From Nocardioides rotundus (GTDB lineage Bacteria > Actinomycetota > Actinomycetes > Propionibacteriales > Nocardioidaceae): a stretch of 64,000 bases of DNA. The translations under genes were made by a program, and so were the position numbers. The DNA lies in assembly GCF_019931675.1 (NCBI RefSeq), contig NZ_CP082922.1, positions 4,024,570 through 4,088,569 of the forward strand, in the 5' to 3' direction. This document shows, one piece after another, positions 15,285 to 23,502 of the stretch (position 1 is its first letter; each line of letters begins with the position of its first letter). A model generated the notes under the pieces. That model was given only the letters and a program-made list of their open reading frames with translations. It was not told the DNA's origin and made no database searches.

Positions 15285-18194
15285 TCAGTGCGCCATGTCC
15301 ACGAACCGCGAGTAGTGCCCCTGGAACGCGACGACCAGGTCTCGCGTGGGCCCGTTCCGGTGCTTCGCCACGATCAGATCGGCCTCTCCCGGCCGCGTGG
15401 ACTCCTTCTCGTAGACGTCGTCACGGTGGAGCAGGATCACCATGTCGGCGTCCTGCTCCAGGGAGTTGTGGGCTGCGATGCCGTTGACCACGAAGTTGTG
15501 GGTGCCCATGACGGTGGCGTCGTACACCGGCACCTCCCCCAGCGGCTCGATCGCTGCGATGGCGTCCCAGTAGACGTCGTTGGTGGCCAGGACCTCCAGG
15601 TCGGCGGAGCCGAGGACGTCCGCGACCTTCGCTAGGCGCTGCCGGCTCGGCGTTTGCTGGGTCTCGACAAGCTCGACCGGCGAGGATGCTCCGACCGCCG
15701 CGAGCTCAGGCGTCGGACGGTGCTCGGCGAGCACCTCGCGGAGCCGGCCCCACACCTCGCGCGGCACCGTGTCCAGGTTGGGGTTGCCCTTCACGTCGCG
15801 CAGCAGGTCGGCCAGCCGTTCCGCCTTCACGCCACGGGCACCGTGAACTCCCACCTCCTCGCAGAACCTCAACTGGTTCTCGGCGCCGTACACGTGCAGG
15901 TGCCAGCCATCTCGATAGCCCTGCTTGCGAACGCGCTTGATCCGAGTGAAGACGTTGAAGCGGAGAAGCAGGCGCGAAAGATCGTCCACAAGGCGACGAC
16001 TGTTCGAGGCGTAGTAGACGCGACCGAGATGCCTCTTCTCGTCGTACCCGATCGAACCCTCGGTCGCCCAGATGTGTCGCAGGAACAGGCCCACCTGCTC
16101 CTTCGGCAGTCCGAACACCCAGCCCGGCAGGGCGTCCAGCTCGGGACCGGACTCGGCCAGCGCCACGATCTCGTCCTCATCCCGCGCAACCGGCTGGAGC
16201 GGGGCAGGGGCGTGTCGCAGCGATCCGATCCGCGAGCCGGGAGTCAGCTCCGACAGCGGCATCCAGCCGTCGTAGGTCAGGAACTTGTGGTTCCCCGTCG
16301 CCTGGATCCGCCGGCCGGAGGCGAGAGTGAGCTCGTAGGTCTGCTTCACCCCGCTAGGGAAGGCGTGGGTGAGCGTGCGCGGCACCAGCTTGAGCCGGTC
16401 GTCCAGCGACCACACCGGGATGTCCCGCGCACCCGACTCCATCAGCTCGCCCAAGGTGATCTCGGCGTTCGTGTCGGCCCGCATCAGCCGGGTGTCCGCA
16501 CTCAGGCAGCCGGACTCACGAAGGTCACTCATCATCGGCCGCTTGTCCGTGCGCTGCTCGGCACCACGGTTCAGCTGGGACAGCGCGATCACCGGGACCT
16601 CGAGCTCCTTGGCCAACAGCTTGATCTGCCGGGAGAACTCCGAGACCTCCAGCTGGCGGGACTCCACCTTCTTCCCCGACGTCATCAGCTGCATGTAGTC
16701 GATGACGATCAGCCGCAGGTCGTGCCGCTGCTTGAGCCGCCGCGCCTTAGCCCGGATCTCCATCATCGTCATGTTCGGACTGTCGTCGATGAACATCGGC
16801 GCACTGGAGACCTCGCCCATCTTCCGCGCCAGCTTCTGCCAGTCGTCGTCGTTCATCTGGCCGTTGCGGATGTGGTTGAGCGGCACCTTCGCCTCAGCGC
16901 TCAGCAACCGCATGGTGATCTCCGCCCGCGTCATCTCCAGGCTGAAGAACACACTCGACAGGTTGTTGTGGATCGAGGCCGCTCGGCACAGGTCCAGCGC
17001 CAGGGTCGAGTTGTGCGTGGGGATCCCGGTCGGTCCGGCCAGGTAGAGGTGGTCCTCGTTGTCCACCTGCACGCACCGCACCGGCACGGACGCGACCGGG
17101 CGGACCTCACTGACCTTCACCAGCGAGCCGCCCGGCATCTCGATCGCACACACGTCGCCGGCGGCAGCCAGCTCAGCAGTCGTGACAACGTGTGGACGTC
17201 CGGCCCCCATGACGACCGCTTCCCCACACGTTGCGGACGAGGAGGCGAGTCGCCACTGGTGCTGCGCATCCGCGGTGATCACCGAACCGTCGGAGAAGTG
17301 CACCTCATAGCACGGACGGTCCAGCAGCACCTCGGTCGCAGCGACGACGCGGGTGGGCCGCCCGGAGGCGTCGTACAGCTCGTCGCCTACCCGGATCTCG
17401 CCCATCGTCGTCCAGCCGGTCGGCGTGGGCAGCGGCGTGTCCAGCGCCAGTGCCTTCCCCATCGCGGGGCGCGCGGCGACGATGATCATCTGGCCGGCGT
17501 GCAGGCCGTTGGTCAGCTCGTCGAGGTCGGCGAAGCCGGTGGGGACGCCGTACAGCCCCGCATCCCGGTTCGAGATCGCCTCGATCTCGTCGAGCACCGA
17601 GCCCATGATGTCGCTCAGCGGCGCGTAGTCCTCCGCCTGGCGCTTCTCGGTGACGTTGTAGATCTCCGCCTGCGCCTCGTCGACCACGTCGTCGACCTGG
17701 CCCTCGCCGGCGTACCCGATCTGCACGATCCGGGTGCCCGCCTCGACCAGCCGCCGCAGGATCGCCTTCTCCCGAACGATCTCGGCATACCACCCCGCGT
17801 TGGCGGCCGTCGGCACGTTCGCGATCAGGGTGTGGAGGTACGGCGCCCCGCCGATCTTCGGCAGCAGGCCCTTGCGCTGCAGCTCACCGCCGACCGTGAT
17901 CGCGTCCACCGGCTCCGAGCGACCCCACAGGTCGATCATCGCGTCGTAGATCAGCTCGTGGCTGGGCCGGTAGAAGTCCAGCCCGCGCAGCACCTCCGCG
18001 ACCTCGGCGATCGCGTCCTTGCTGATCATCATCGAGCCCAGCACGCACTGCTCGGCCGCCATGTCCTGCGGCGGCGTCCGGTCCCCACCGCTGCCGCCGC
18101 CCGGCGCGTCGCCCGGCTCCCACGGCATCGGGCCGTCGCCCCAGCCGTCGGACGGGCCCTCGGGCAGGTCGCGATCGTTCTCGGTGATGCTCAC
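15285..18194 (-). CDS. dnaB: Replicative DNA helicase DnaB with two inteins
   Basis: A 969-codon gene for a DnaB helicase of about 473 residues after removal of two inteins. The extein has the N-terminal DnaB domain (DMAAEQCVLGSMMISKDAI), Walker A (IIVAARPAMGK then STLALDLCR), Walker B (LRLIVIDYMQLM), and the LRESG / SLEQDAD motif. It ends in RDLVVAFQGHYSRFVDMAH. DnaB unwinds DNA ahead of the replisome. Intein 1 splits the Walker A motif between Lys and Ser; intein 2 splits LRESG from SLEQ. The helicase is therefore inactive until both splice out. I chose GTG 18194 (VSITENDRDLP); the frame upstream is arginine-rich and unlike DnaB. The gene is close to the ribosomal operon but separated from it here by the MATE gene and an island. 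Confidence 0.96.
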   Translation of the reverse strand: MSITENDRDLPEGPSDGWGDGPMPWEPGDAPGGGSGGDRTPPQDMAAEQCVLGSMMISKDAIAEVAEVLRGLDFYRPSHELIYDAMIDLWGRSEPVDAITVGGELQRKGLLPKIGGAPYLHTLIANVPTAANAGWYAEIVREKAILRRLVEAGTRIVQIGYAGEGQVDDVVDEAQAEIYNVTEKRQAEDYAPLSDIMGSVLDEIEAISNRDAGLYGVPTGFADLDELTNGLHAGQMIIVAARPAMGKALALDTPLPTPTGWTTMGEIRVGDELYDASGRPTRVVAATEVLLDRPCYEVHFSDGSVITADAQHQWRLASSSATCGEAVVMGAGRPHVVTTAELAAAGDVCAIEMPGGSLVKVSEVRPVASVPVRCVQVDNEDHLYLAGPTGIPTHNSTLALDLCRAASIHNNLSSVFFSLEMTRAEITMRLLSAEAKVPLNHIRNGQMNDDDWQKLARKMGEVSSAPMFIDDSPNMTMMEIRAKARRLKQRHDLRLIVIDYMQLMTSGKKVESRQLEVSEFSRQIKLLAKELEVPVIALSQLNRGAEQRTDKRPMMSDLRESGCLSADTRLMRADTNAEITLGELMESGARDIPVWSLDDRLKLVPRTLTHAFPSGVKQTYELTLASGRRIQATGNHKFLTYDGWMPLSELTPGSRIGSLRHAPAPLQPVARDEDEIVALAESGPELDALPGWVFGLPKEQVGLFLRHIWATEGSIGYDEKRHLGRVYYASNSRRLVDDLSRLLLRFNVFTRIKRVRKQGYRDGWHLHVYGAENQLRFCEEVGVHGARGVKAERLADLLRDVKGNPNLDTVPREVWGRLREVLAEHRPTPELAAVGASSPVELVETQQTPSRQRLAKVADVLGSADLEVLATNDVYWDAIAAIEPLGEVPVYDATVMGTHNFVVNGIAAHNSLEQDADMVILLHRDDVYEKESTRPGEADLIVAKHRNGPTRDLVVAFQGHYSRFVDMAH
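15465..16508 (-). other. Second DnaB intein, class 1, with LAGLIDADG-type remnant
   Basis: A 348-residue intein between LRESG and SLEQD. It starts with Cys (CLSADTRLMRADT), has a block B TGNH, block F VYDATVMGTHNF and the end IAAHN before extein Ser, a standard class 1 set. The middle (about residues 115-245) resembles one LAGLIDADG half (FLRHIWATEGSI) with an acidic Glu, plus a downstream basic strand-rich segment. A second clear motif is not seen, so the homing endonuclease may be partial. A REP-like repeat lies in-frame between it and the C-terminal splicing block. Confidence 0.88.
15660..15682. repeat. REP-like ctcgacaagctcgacc element inside intein 2
   Basis: This 20-nt core (ggtctcgacaagctcgacc) matches the elements at 29404-29487 and 43679-43755. 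Here it is translated in-frame within the intein as roughly SSPVELVETQQTP on the minus strand. It falls between the endonuclease-like segment and block F. Confidence 0.75.
17010..17453 (-). other. Mini-intein in the DnaB Walker A motif, class 3 (WCT) features
   Basis: A 148-residue intein between the Lys and Ser of GKS. It begins with Ala (ALALDTPLPTPTGW) rather than Cys or Ser and ends IPTHN followed by extein Ser. Three residues match the class 3 signature: Trp two after the block B His (AQHQW), Cys in block F (VRCVQV, where Asp is usual), and Thr in block G (PTHN). In class 3 inteins the block F Cys starts splicing. There is no endonuclease domain. Boundaries follow from the exact restoration of the P-loop. 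Confidence 0.88.
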
Positions 18195-18716
18195 GCGCGG
18201 CGCCCCCTGGGGTCTCAGCCGCCTCCCGGCGGTCCTCACTGTCGCTGTCCCGGCGCACGCTAGAACCCGCCGCCGACACTTCCGCCGGGGCGCCGCTGAC
18301 GAGGGGGTCAGCGCTGCCGGACCCGCACGTCCGACCGAGACACTCGCGCGAACCTACGCGCCGGTCACCGGCCGGAGGTAGCACCTTGTCCACAGGGGGT
18401 TGTGGAGAAACGGTGGAGTCCGTGGAGGAGTGGCAGCCGATTGTGGTCCACCAGTGGACAACCGCTGTGGACGAACAACGAGTTGCACGCACGATATGCC
18501 TCTGACCTGCGAAAACATCGATCCACACCTGTGGAGAACAGAAAAATTGCGAGGTGAACCAGTTCACCTTCCCGTCATCTGGACGACCGTGCGGGTTTGT
18601 CGACATACCGCATCCCGGGGTACCCCCGTGGGGGATTTCAACAGGTTATCCACCGCTGCCGCACCGCGCGTGCGGTAACTGGTGAGACCCTCCCTCACCC
18701 CTTACGCCGTCCGGGG
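18195..18716. other. Non-coding region upstream of dnaB with a DnaA-box-like cluster
   Basis: About 520 bp without a credible gene. Between 18386 and 18654 there are seven sequences close to the actinobacterial DnaA box TTGTCCACA or TTATCCACA. They are 18386-18394 TTGTCCACA (exact), 18401-18409 and 18530-18538 (reverse TTCTCCACA), 18453-18461 (reverse TTGTCCACT), 18466-18474 (reverse TCGTCCACA), 18519-18527 CGATCCACA and 18646-18654 TTATCCACC. A short AT-rich stretch (gaacagaaaaattgc) lies near 18535-18550. This is not where oriC is expected. The boxes may control dnaB or titrate DnaA. Confidence 0.6.
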
Positions 18717-18722
18717 TAGATT
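18717..18722 (+). promoter_or_regulatory. -10 element TAGATT of a leaderless promoter for the MATE gene
   Basis: TAGATT lies 7 nt before the GTG at 18730, the spacing expected when transcription starts at the start codon. No Shine-Dalgarno sequence precedes that GTG. Confidence 0.5.
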
Positions 18723-18729
18723 CGGCCCG

Positions 18730-20073
18730 GTGCCGACCCCGACCGCGCGCGCCCAGGACCGCGAGATCGTCCGCCTCGCGGTCCCCGCGTTCCTCGCGCT
18801 GGTCGCCGAGCCGCTCTTCCTCCTCGCCGACGCCGCGATCGTCGGCCACCTCGGCACCCGCGAGCTCGCCGGCCTCGGCATCGCCGCGGCGATCCTGCAG
18901 ACCGTGGTGGGGCTGTGCATCTTCCTCGCCTACGGCACCACCGCCGCGGTCGCCCGCCACCTCGGCGCCGGCCAGCTGCGCCGCGCCCTGGCCCAGGGCA
19001 TCGACGGGATCTGGCTGGCGATCCTCATCGGCACCGTCGCCACCGTGGCCGGCGTACTCCTCACCACCCCGCTCGTCGCCCTCTTCGGCACCGGCCCCGC
19101 CGTCTCCGGCTTCGCCGAGGACTACCTCCGCGTCGCGTTCCTCGGCACCACCCCGCTGCTGATCATGCTCGCCGCGACCGGGGTGCTCCGCGGCCTGCAG
19201 GACACGCGCACGCCGCTCGTCGTCGCGGTGGCGGGCAACCTGGTCAACATCGTCCTCAACTACGTCCTGGTGTACGGCGCGGGCCCGGTCCCCGCACTCG
19301 GCATCGCCGGCGCCGCGCTCGGATCCGTGGTGGCGCAGGTCGCCTCCGCGCTCGCCCTCGGCTGGGTGGTCGTGCGCGCCGCCCGCCGCGAGGGCGCGTC
19401 CCTGCGGCCGGACCTGCCGGGCATCCGCGCGTCCGGCCGGGCCGGCGTACCTCTCCTGGTGCGCACCCTCACCCTGCGCGCCAGCCTGCTCATCGGCACC
19501 TACGCCGTCGTGCTCGCCTCCGGCTCCGACGACGGGGTCGGCATGGCGACCCACCAGCTCGCGATGACCCTGTGGAGCTTCCTGGCGTTCGTGCTCGACG
19601 CGATCGCGATCGCCGCGCAGGCCATCACCGGGCGCTACCTCGGCGCCGGCGACGTCGACGGCACGCGCGCGGTCACCGCCCGGATGATCACCTGGGGCTG
19701 GCGCAGCGGGATCGTCACCGGACTCGGGCTCGCGGCGCTCTCGCCGTTCCTCGGGCCGCTCTTCACCCCCGACCCCGCCGTGCAGGACCTGCTGGTGCCG
19801 GTGCTGATCGTCGCCGCGATCGGACAGCCCGTCGCGGGCATCGTGTTCGTACTCGACGGCGTGCTGATCGGCGCCGGCGACGGGCGCTACCTCGCCTGGA
19901 CCGGGCTGCTCGTGCTGCTCGCCTACGCCCCCGCCGCGCTGGTCGCCGGGTGGCTCACCCACAGCGTCGTCTGGGTGTGGGTCGCCATGACCGTGGTCTT
20001 CATGGGCGCGCGGCTGGTCGTGCTGGTCACCCGCTCGCGCGGCTCGGCCTGGATGGTGACCGGCGCCCGGTGA
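18730..20073 (+). CDS. MATE family efflux transporter
   Basis: A 447-residue multidrug and toxin extrusion family protein with about 12 hydrophobic segments in two halves. It opens with REIVRLAVPAFLALVAEPLFLLADAAIVGHLG, the MATE signature around the first two helices, and the second half has LRASLLIGTYAVVLA and AQAITGRYLG. Members use proton or sodium gradients to export organic cations and drugs. I prefer GTG 18730 to GTG 18682 because the shorter form begins at the MATE homology and has a leaderless -10 box. The last 17 codons (TRSRGSAWMVTGAR) are duplicated imperfectly at 27731-27786 across the island, so this end is an apparent insertion boundary. Confidence 0.93.
   Translation: MPTPTARAQDREIVRLAVPAFLALVAEPLFLLADAAIVGHLGTRELAGLGIAAAILQTVVGLCIFLAYGTTAAVARHLGAGQLRRALAQGIDGIWLAILIGTVATVAGVLLTTPLVALFGTGPAVSGFAEDYLRVAFLGTTPLLIMLAATGVLRGLQDTRTPLVVAVAGNLVNIVLNYVLVYGAGPVPALGIAGAALGSVVAQVASALALGWVVVRAARREGASLRPDLPGIRASGRAGVPLLVRTLTLRASLLIGTYAVVLASGSDDGVGMATHQLAMTLWSFLAFVLDAIAIAAQAITGRYLGAGDVDGTRAVTARMITWGWRSGIVTGLGLAALSPFLGPLFTPDPAVQDLLVPVLIVAAIGQPVAGIVFVLDGVLIGAGDGRYLAWTGLLVLLAYAPAALVAGWLTHSVVWVWVAMTVVFMGARLVVLVTRSRGSAWMVTGAR
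20017..20072 (+). repeat. Left copy of the island-flanking direct repeat (3' end of the MATE gene)
   Basis: 56 bp matching 27731-27786 at 46 of 56 positions by eye, ending in the identical 14-mer accggcgcccggtg. Both copies translate to closely related peptides (RSRGSAWMVTGAR and RSRGTVWLVTGAR). It resembles an att site formed in the 3' end of a gene. Confidence 0.6.
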
Positions 20074-20102
20074 TGCTGATCGCTAGTTTCCGGCTTCGAG
20101 CG

Positions 20103-21050
20103 TCACGTGACCCGATCGGCGGCCACCCGGAAGCCGCAGGGGTACAGCTTGCCTGGGTGGGGCCCATGGCGACGAGCACACCGGGCGAGGTCTCCAAACC
20201 GTGAGAAACTCCCGCCACGGGTAATCGGATACCGACCGAGGATCTGCGTCAGGTCGTCGTCCACAACTTCCCCCCGCTCGTATGGCGCGTAGAGCGAGGA
20301 CGTGAACTCCTCCACATTTCCCGCCAAGTCCCATGCTCCACACCACGAGCGCCCGCGCGGGAAGGAGCCGATCGGACTCGTGGTGTTCAGACCGAATTCG
20401 CGGGTGTTTGTGGCGGCGGGATCGAAGTCATCCCCCCAGGGATACTCCCGCCGATCTGCTCCACGGGCTGCGTATTCCCACTCGGCTTCGGTCGGGAGTC
20501 GGAAACGAAAACCTTCGACCTGTTCGCTCAGCCACGAGCAATAGGCTTGAGCGTCTTCCCACCTCACGCCAGCCACTGGGTGGTTTGATCGATCCCAAGG
20601 ATACGCCCCCAGGAGCCACGACGATGGCCGCTCGGTGGAAGACTCCGAGTGGAAAAGGAACTGGGCGTACTGAGCGTTCGTCACCGGGTAGGTGCCCAGC
20701 CAGAAGTCGGACACGTCGACCCGCGACTGAGGTGCTTCTTTGAGGATCCACGATCGCTCTACCCCGACGTGCCTCCATTCCGCGACGACCTGATCCACCG
20801 CCTCTACTGGCGTGCCCCTGAGAACCGTGCCGCCTGGCACTCGGCACAGCGTCGGTATCGCTGGCGCCCTTTCGTCACCGAACAACGCCACTAGCGATCC
20901 CGCCACTATTCGTTCAGCTGGCGTACCATTCCCGGTACAGAGCAAGTTCACGCAGTCCGTGAATTTCGCCAGTGGAACTGCCTCGAGTGACCACGTCAAC
21001 GGGAGCACTTCGGAGAAGTGCGCTGCATCAATTTGCTCGTCTGAACTCAC
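20103..21050 (-). CDS. Formylglycine-generating-enzyme-like (SUMF1 domain) protein, ToxD-like
   Basis: A 315-residue protein with a C-terminal SUMF1 / FGE-sulfatase domain (about residues 85-315). Signatures are FWLGTYPVTNAQYAQFLF, HPVAGVRWEDAQAYCSWLS, FRFRLPTEAEWEYAARG, WDLAGNVEEFTSS and RGGSFSRFGDLARCARR. The N-terminal ~80 residues are distinct. FGE-fold proteins include Cys-to-formylglycine oxidases and N- or S-transferring enzymes such as EgtB. ToxD of the toxoflavin pathway is of this type, as I recall. The start is GTG 21050 overlapping the ribA-like stop (GTGA). It is the last gene of the island operon. Confidence 0.82.
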   Translation of the reverse strand: MSSDEQIDAAHFSEVLPLTWSLEAVPLAKFTDCVNLLCTGNGTPAERIVAGSLVALFGDERAPAIPTLCRVPGGTVLRGTPVEAVDQVVAEWRHVGVERSWILKEAPQSRVDVSDFWLGTYPVTNAQYAQFLFHSESSTERPSSWLLGAYPWDRSNHPVAGVRWEDAQAYCSWLSEQVEGFRFRLPTEAEWEYAARGADRREYPWGDDFDPAATNTREFGLNTTSPIGSFPRGRSWCGAWDLAGNVEEFTSSLYAPYERGEVVDDDLTQILGRYPITRGGSFSRFGDLARCARRHGPHPGKLYPCGFRVAADRVT

Positions 21051-21664
21051 ACAGACTCTCGATCTATCGAGATATTATGGCCCGCAAGCAGCGCCTTTTC
21101 GCGCAAGTAGGCGGCGTTCTCGGGCGTGACATGTGCTCCCGTGTGCTGAACACTCTCCACGTCTATTCCTGCAGCGATCAGGGACTCCACCTTACGCGGA
21201 TTATTCGTCAGCAGCTCCACCGAGTCGAGCCCTAGAGCGATCAACATCTCCGCACACTCATCGTACTGCCGCTCATCAGCGCCAAATCCTAGCTGCTCAT
21301 TGGCCGAGAAAGTGTCCGCTCCAGCATCCTGCGCCAGGTAGGCATCAAGTTTGTTGTACAGGCCGATACCCCTGCCCTCCTGCCGCATATAGAGTACAAC
21401 CCCTCCTCGCGCGGATATCCGTTCGATCGACTCCATCAACTGGGCACCACAATCACATCGTGACGACCCAAACACATCCCCAGTCAGGCACTCCGAATGA
21501 ATCCGCACCAAACAACCTTTCGTGGGTCTCCCCAGCACCACCGCCAGGTGCTCTGCCCCCGACGGGAGATGGTTGAAGCTCACGATTTCGGCCTCGGCCT
21601 CCGTGCGAGAGCACGGATGCAGCCGAAACGGCACCCTAGCTCGAACCTCTACCCGCAGGGCCAT
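21047..21664 (-). CDS. GTP cyclohydrolase II, ToxB/RibA-like
   Basis: A 205-residue stand-alone GTP cyclohydrolase II. The zinc cysteines are in CLTGDVFGSSRCDCG, the catalytic region in MRQEGRGIGLYNKL, and LLTNNPRK follows, so it looks active. It opens the imidazole ring of GTP to give 2,5-diamino-6-ribosylamino-4-pyrimidinone phosphate, the first step of riboflavin and of azapteridine (toxoflavin) biosynthesis. There is no fused RibB domain and no other rib gene nearby, and WD40 and SUMF1 genes flank it. Secondary metabolism is therefore the better reading. The start is taken as ATG 21664; a GTG lies one codon upstream. Start and stop overlap with both neighbours. Confidence 0.9.
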   Translation of the reverse strand: MALRVEVRARVPFRLHPCSRTEAEAEIVSFNHLPSGAEHLAVVLGRPTKGCLVRIHSECLTGDVFGSSRCDCGAQLMESIERISARGGVVLYMRQEGRGIGLYNKLDAYLAQDAGADTFSANEQLGFGADERQYDECAEMLIALGLDSVELLTNNPRKVESLIAAGIDVESVQHTGAHVTPENAAYLREKALLAGHNISIDRESV

Positions 21665-23502
21665 CACGACACCTCGTATCCCAACCTGGTGGATGCCTGG
21701 ACCTCTGGCATCTCGGAGGAGCCCAGTACGTACCGGGTGATGCGCCTATCCCAGCCGGCAACGACGAACTCCATTGGACCGACCGGGACTACTACCGAGA
21801 TCGCTTGGTCGAAGCGGTCGAAGCAGGTGCCATCTGTCAGTTGGTCCGCACTGTTTGTATCGGTATCGATCCTCCAGGCGTAGACGCCGAAGTCATAGGA
21901 CCCAGCGACGACGACCGGCTTCTCCGACGTACCAACGAGGCAGACGGACTTTATCGACTCGTCCGGGCCGAGCAGGACGACCGGGTGGACTCCGGATTCA
22001 ACTTCTCGGATTGCACCGAAGCGCACCGTGCGATCCCGCGAGGCACTTGCGACAAACTTCCCGTCCAACTGGGCGACCGAATTGACCAGGTTTCCGTGCA
22101 GCCACAGATCCCGTCGCGACGATCCCTCGCCCTCGATGATGGACACAGAGTGATCGGTGGCTGCGGTCACCACGCGCCCGTCGGGCAGGGGCGCGATCGA
22201 CTTGATCGACCCGCCGTGCACGGCGGTACGAGAATGTGGTTCCAGATTGTCGAGATCCAAAGCGATGAGTTCGCCGCCGTAACTACCCGCTAGCACGCGG
22301 CCTTCGACGACTGCCACCGACGGGAGTGGCGCGCCGAGATGTGCCGACAGCGTCCGACGGCCATCAGGTGCTACCGAGAAGGCCCTTCCCGAGTAGGTGG
22401 TTCCCACCACGGTGCCCCCGGCCGCAGACAACCCCAGGATCGGACTGTCAGCCATCTTCTCCACGCGCACCTGTGCGAGGTCGGTCAGATCGAGGAAGAT
22501 CACCTCGCCCGAATCCGTGCCCACAACGAGGTTGTCGCCAGCCACGGTCATAGCGTTGGGACCGCGGACGCCACGGCCAGCGCTGGTGCTCATCCCTGCC
22601 CCGGAGGATCGCGAGTAGACGTGCGGTCGGGACGAGAAACTACCGACAGCCACCGTGTCTCCGTGAAGTGCGACCGAGCGCGGCCAGGCTCGGTCGTTTT
22701 CGTGCCGTTGACTCGACCCACTAGCCCGGTCAATGTGATACACCCCGCCGTCGTAGGTCCCCACCACGAGTGCGTTCCCGTCGGGCGACCAGGCCACGGA
22801 GCGCACAGCGCTCGTGGAGACTTCATGCCGTTCGATCGTGGAGAGGTCCTGCCCGGAGACCACTTCCAAGCTTCCATCATCAGCCGCGAGCGCCAGCAAG
22901 TCCCCGTCAGCAGACCACGCACACCCCTCGATCGAGGCCTCGAACTGACGAGAGGTCGATGCATCCCCAACGCCAGGACTGGACGCGGGGTCACGAGTGA
23001 CTCGAACCAGACCGTCCTCACCCACGCTAGCGATGTCACCGCGGCAGTTGGCGGCAGCGGCCATGCAGTGCGACCGGTGCGCACCCAGATTGCCCAGCAA
23101 CTCCGCGCGAGTGGCATCCCAGATCGTCACGTGACCGTCTTCGGAGACGCACACGAGCCGCCGACCATCCGGCATCCACGTCACGCTGTTCACGTCGTCG
23201 GTGTGCCTCGACAAGACGCCGCGGAGCGGTTGTTCCTTGGAATCCACGTCCCACACAGCCACCGTTTTGTCCGCGGAGCCTGTCGCAAGCAGGTTCGGGA
23301 ACTGTGGATTCCAGGCGACTGCGTTCACAAGTCGGCGGTGGCGGAAGACTTTCGCCTCACTGCCCTGACCAGCCTCGTTCGGCCAGACGCGCACGGATCC
23401 GTCGTACGACCCAGTTGCCAGCCGCCCTTCAGAGTTGAAGCCGACACTGGTGATCGGCGCTTCGTGTTCATCTGTCCCGAGTTGGAGATCGATCGATTTC
23501 AT
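21664..23502 (-). CDS. WD40-repeat beta-propeller protein, ToxC-like
   Basis: A 612-residue protein made of WD40-type repeats throughout. The clearest blades are near the N-terminus (RLATGSYDGSVRVWPN, LLATGSADKTVAVWDVDSK, VCVSEDGHVTIWDAT) and near residues 430-520 (VVTAATDHSVSIIEGE, FVASASRDRTVRFG). It probably forms two propellers. There is no signal peptide or membrane segment. Its length is near that of ToxC of the toxoflavin cluster, whose biochemical role I do not know. It overlaps the MFS gene upstream and the ribA-like gene downstream by about 4 nt, so the genes are translationally coupled. Confidence 0.85.
   Translation of the reverse strand: MKSIDLQLGTDEHEAPITSVGFNSEGRLATGSYDGSVRVWPNEAGQGSEAKVFRHRRLVNAVAWNPQFPNLLATGSADKTVAVWDVDSKEQPLRGVLSRHTDDVNSVTWMPDGRRLVCVSEDGHVTIWDATRAELLGNLGAHRSHCMAAAANCRGDIASVGEDGLVRVTRDPASSPGVGDASTSRQFEASIEGCAWSADGDLLALAADDGSLEVVSGQDLSTIERHEVSTSAVRSVAWSPDGNALVVGTYDGGVYHIDRASGSSQRHENDRAWPRSVALHGDTVAVGSFSSRPHVYSRSSGAGMSTSAGRGVRGPNAMTVAGDNLVVGTDSGEVIFLDLTDLAQVRVEKMADSPILGLSAAGGTVVGTTYSGRAFSVAPDGRRTLSAHLGAPLPSVAVVEGRVLAGSYGGELIALDLDNLEPHSRTAVHGGSIKSIAPLPDGRVVTAATDHSVSIIEGEGSSRRDLWLHGNLVNSVAQLDGKFVASASRDRTVRFGAIREVESGVHPVVLLGPDESIKSVCLVGTSEKPVVVAGSYDFGVYAWRIDTDTNSADQLTDGTCFDRFDQAISVVVPVGPMEFVVAGWDRRITRYVLGSSEMPEVQASTRLGYEVS

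Noticed and set aside
15654..18263. 869-codon plus-strand open frame opposite dnaB
   Set aside because: Antisense of dnaB and its inteins with low-complexity His/Arg/Gln composition. dnaB motifs are unmistakable.
18386..18654. Chromosomal origin of replication
   Set aside because: DnaA-box-like sites are present, but the conserved rpmH-rnpA-yidC-parAB block places oriC beyond the right edge. No dnaA or dnaN is here.
18682..18729. Upstream GTG start for the MATE gene
   Set aside because: The added 16 residues lack MATE features, and the downstream GTG has a well-spaced -10 box.
21047..21664. Housekeeping riboflavin gene
   Set aside because: No ribB, ribD, ribE or ribH is nearby and the flanking genes match a toxoflavin-type set. 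A riboflavin role is not excluded but is less likely.
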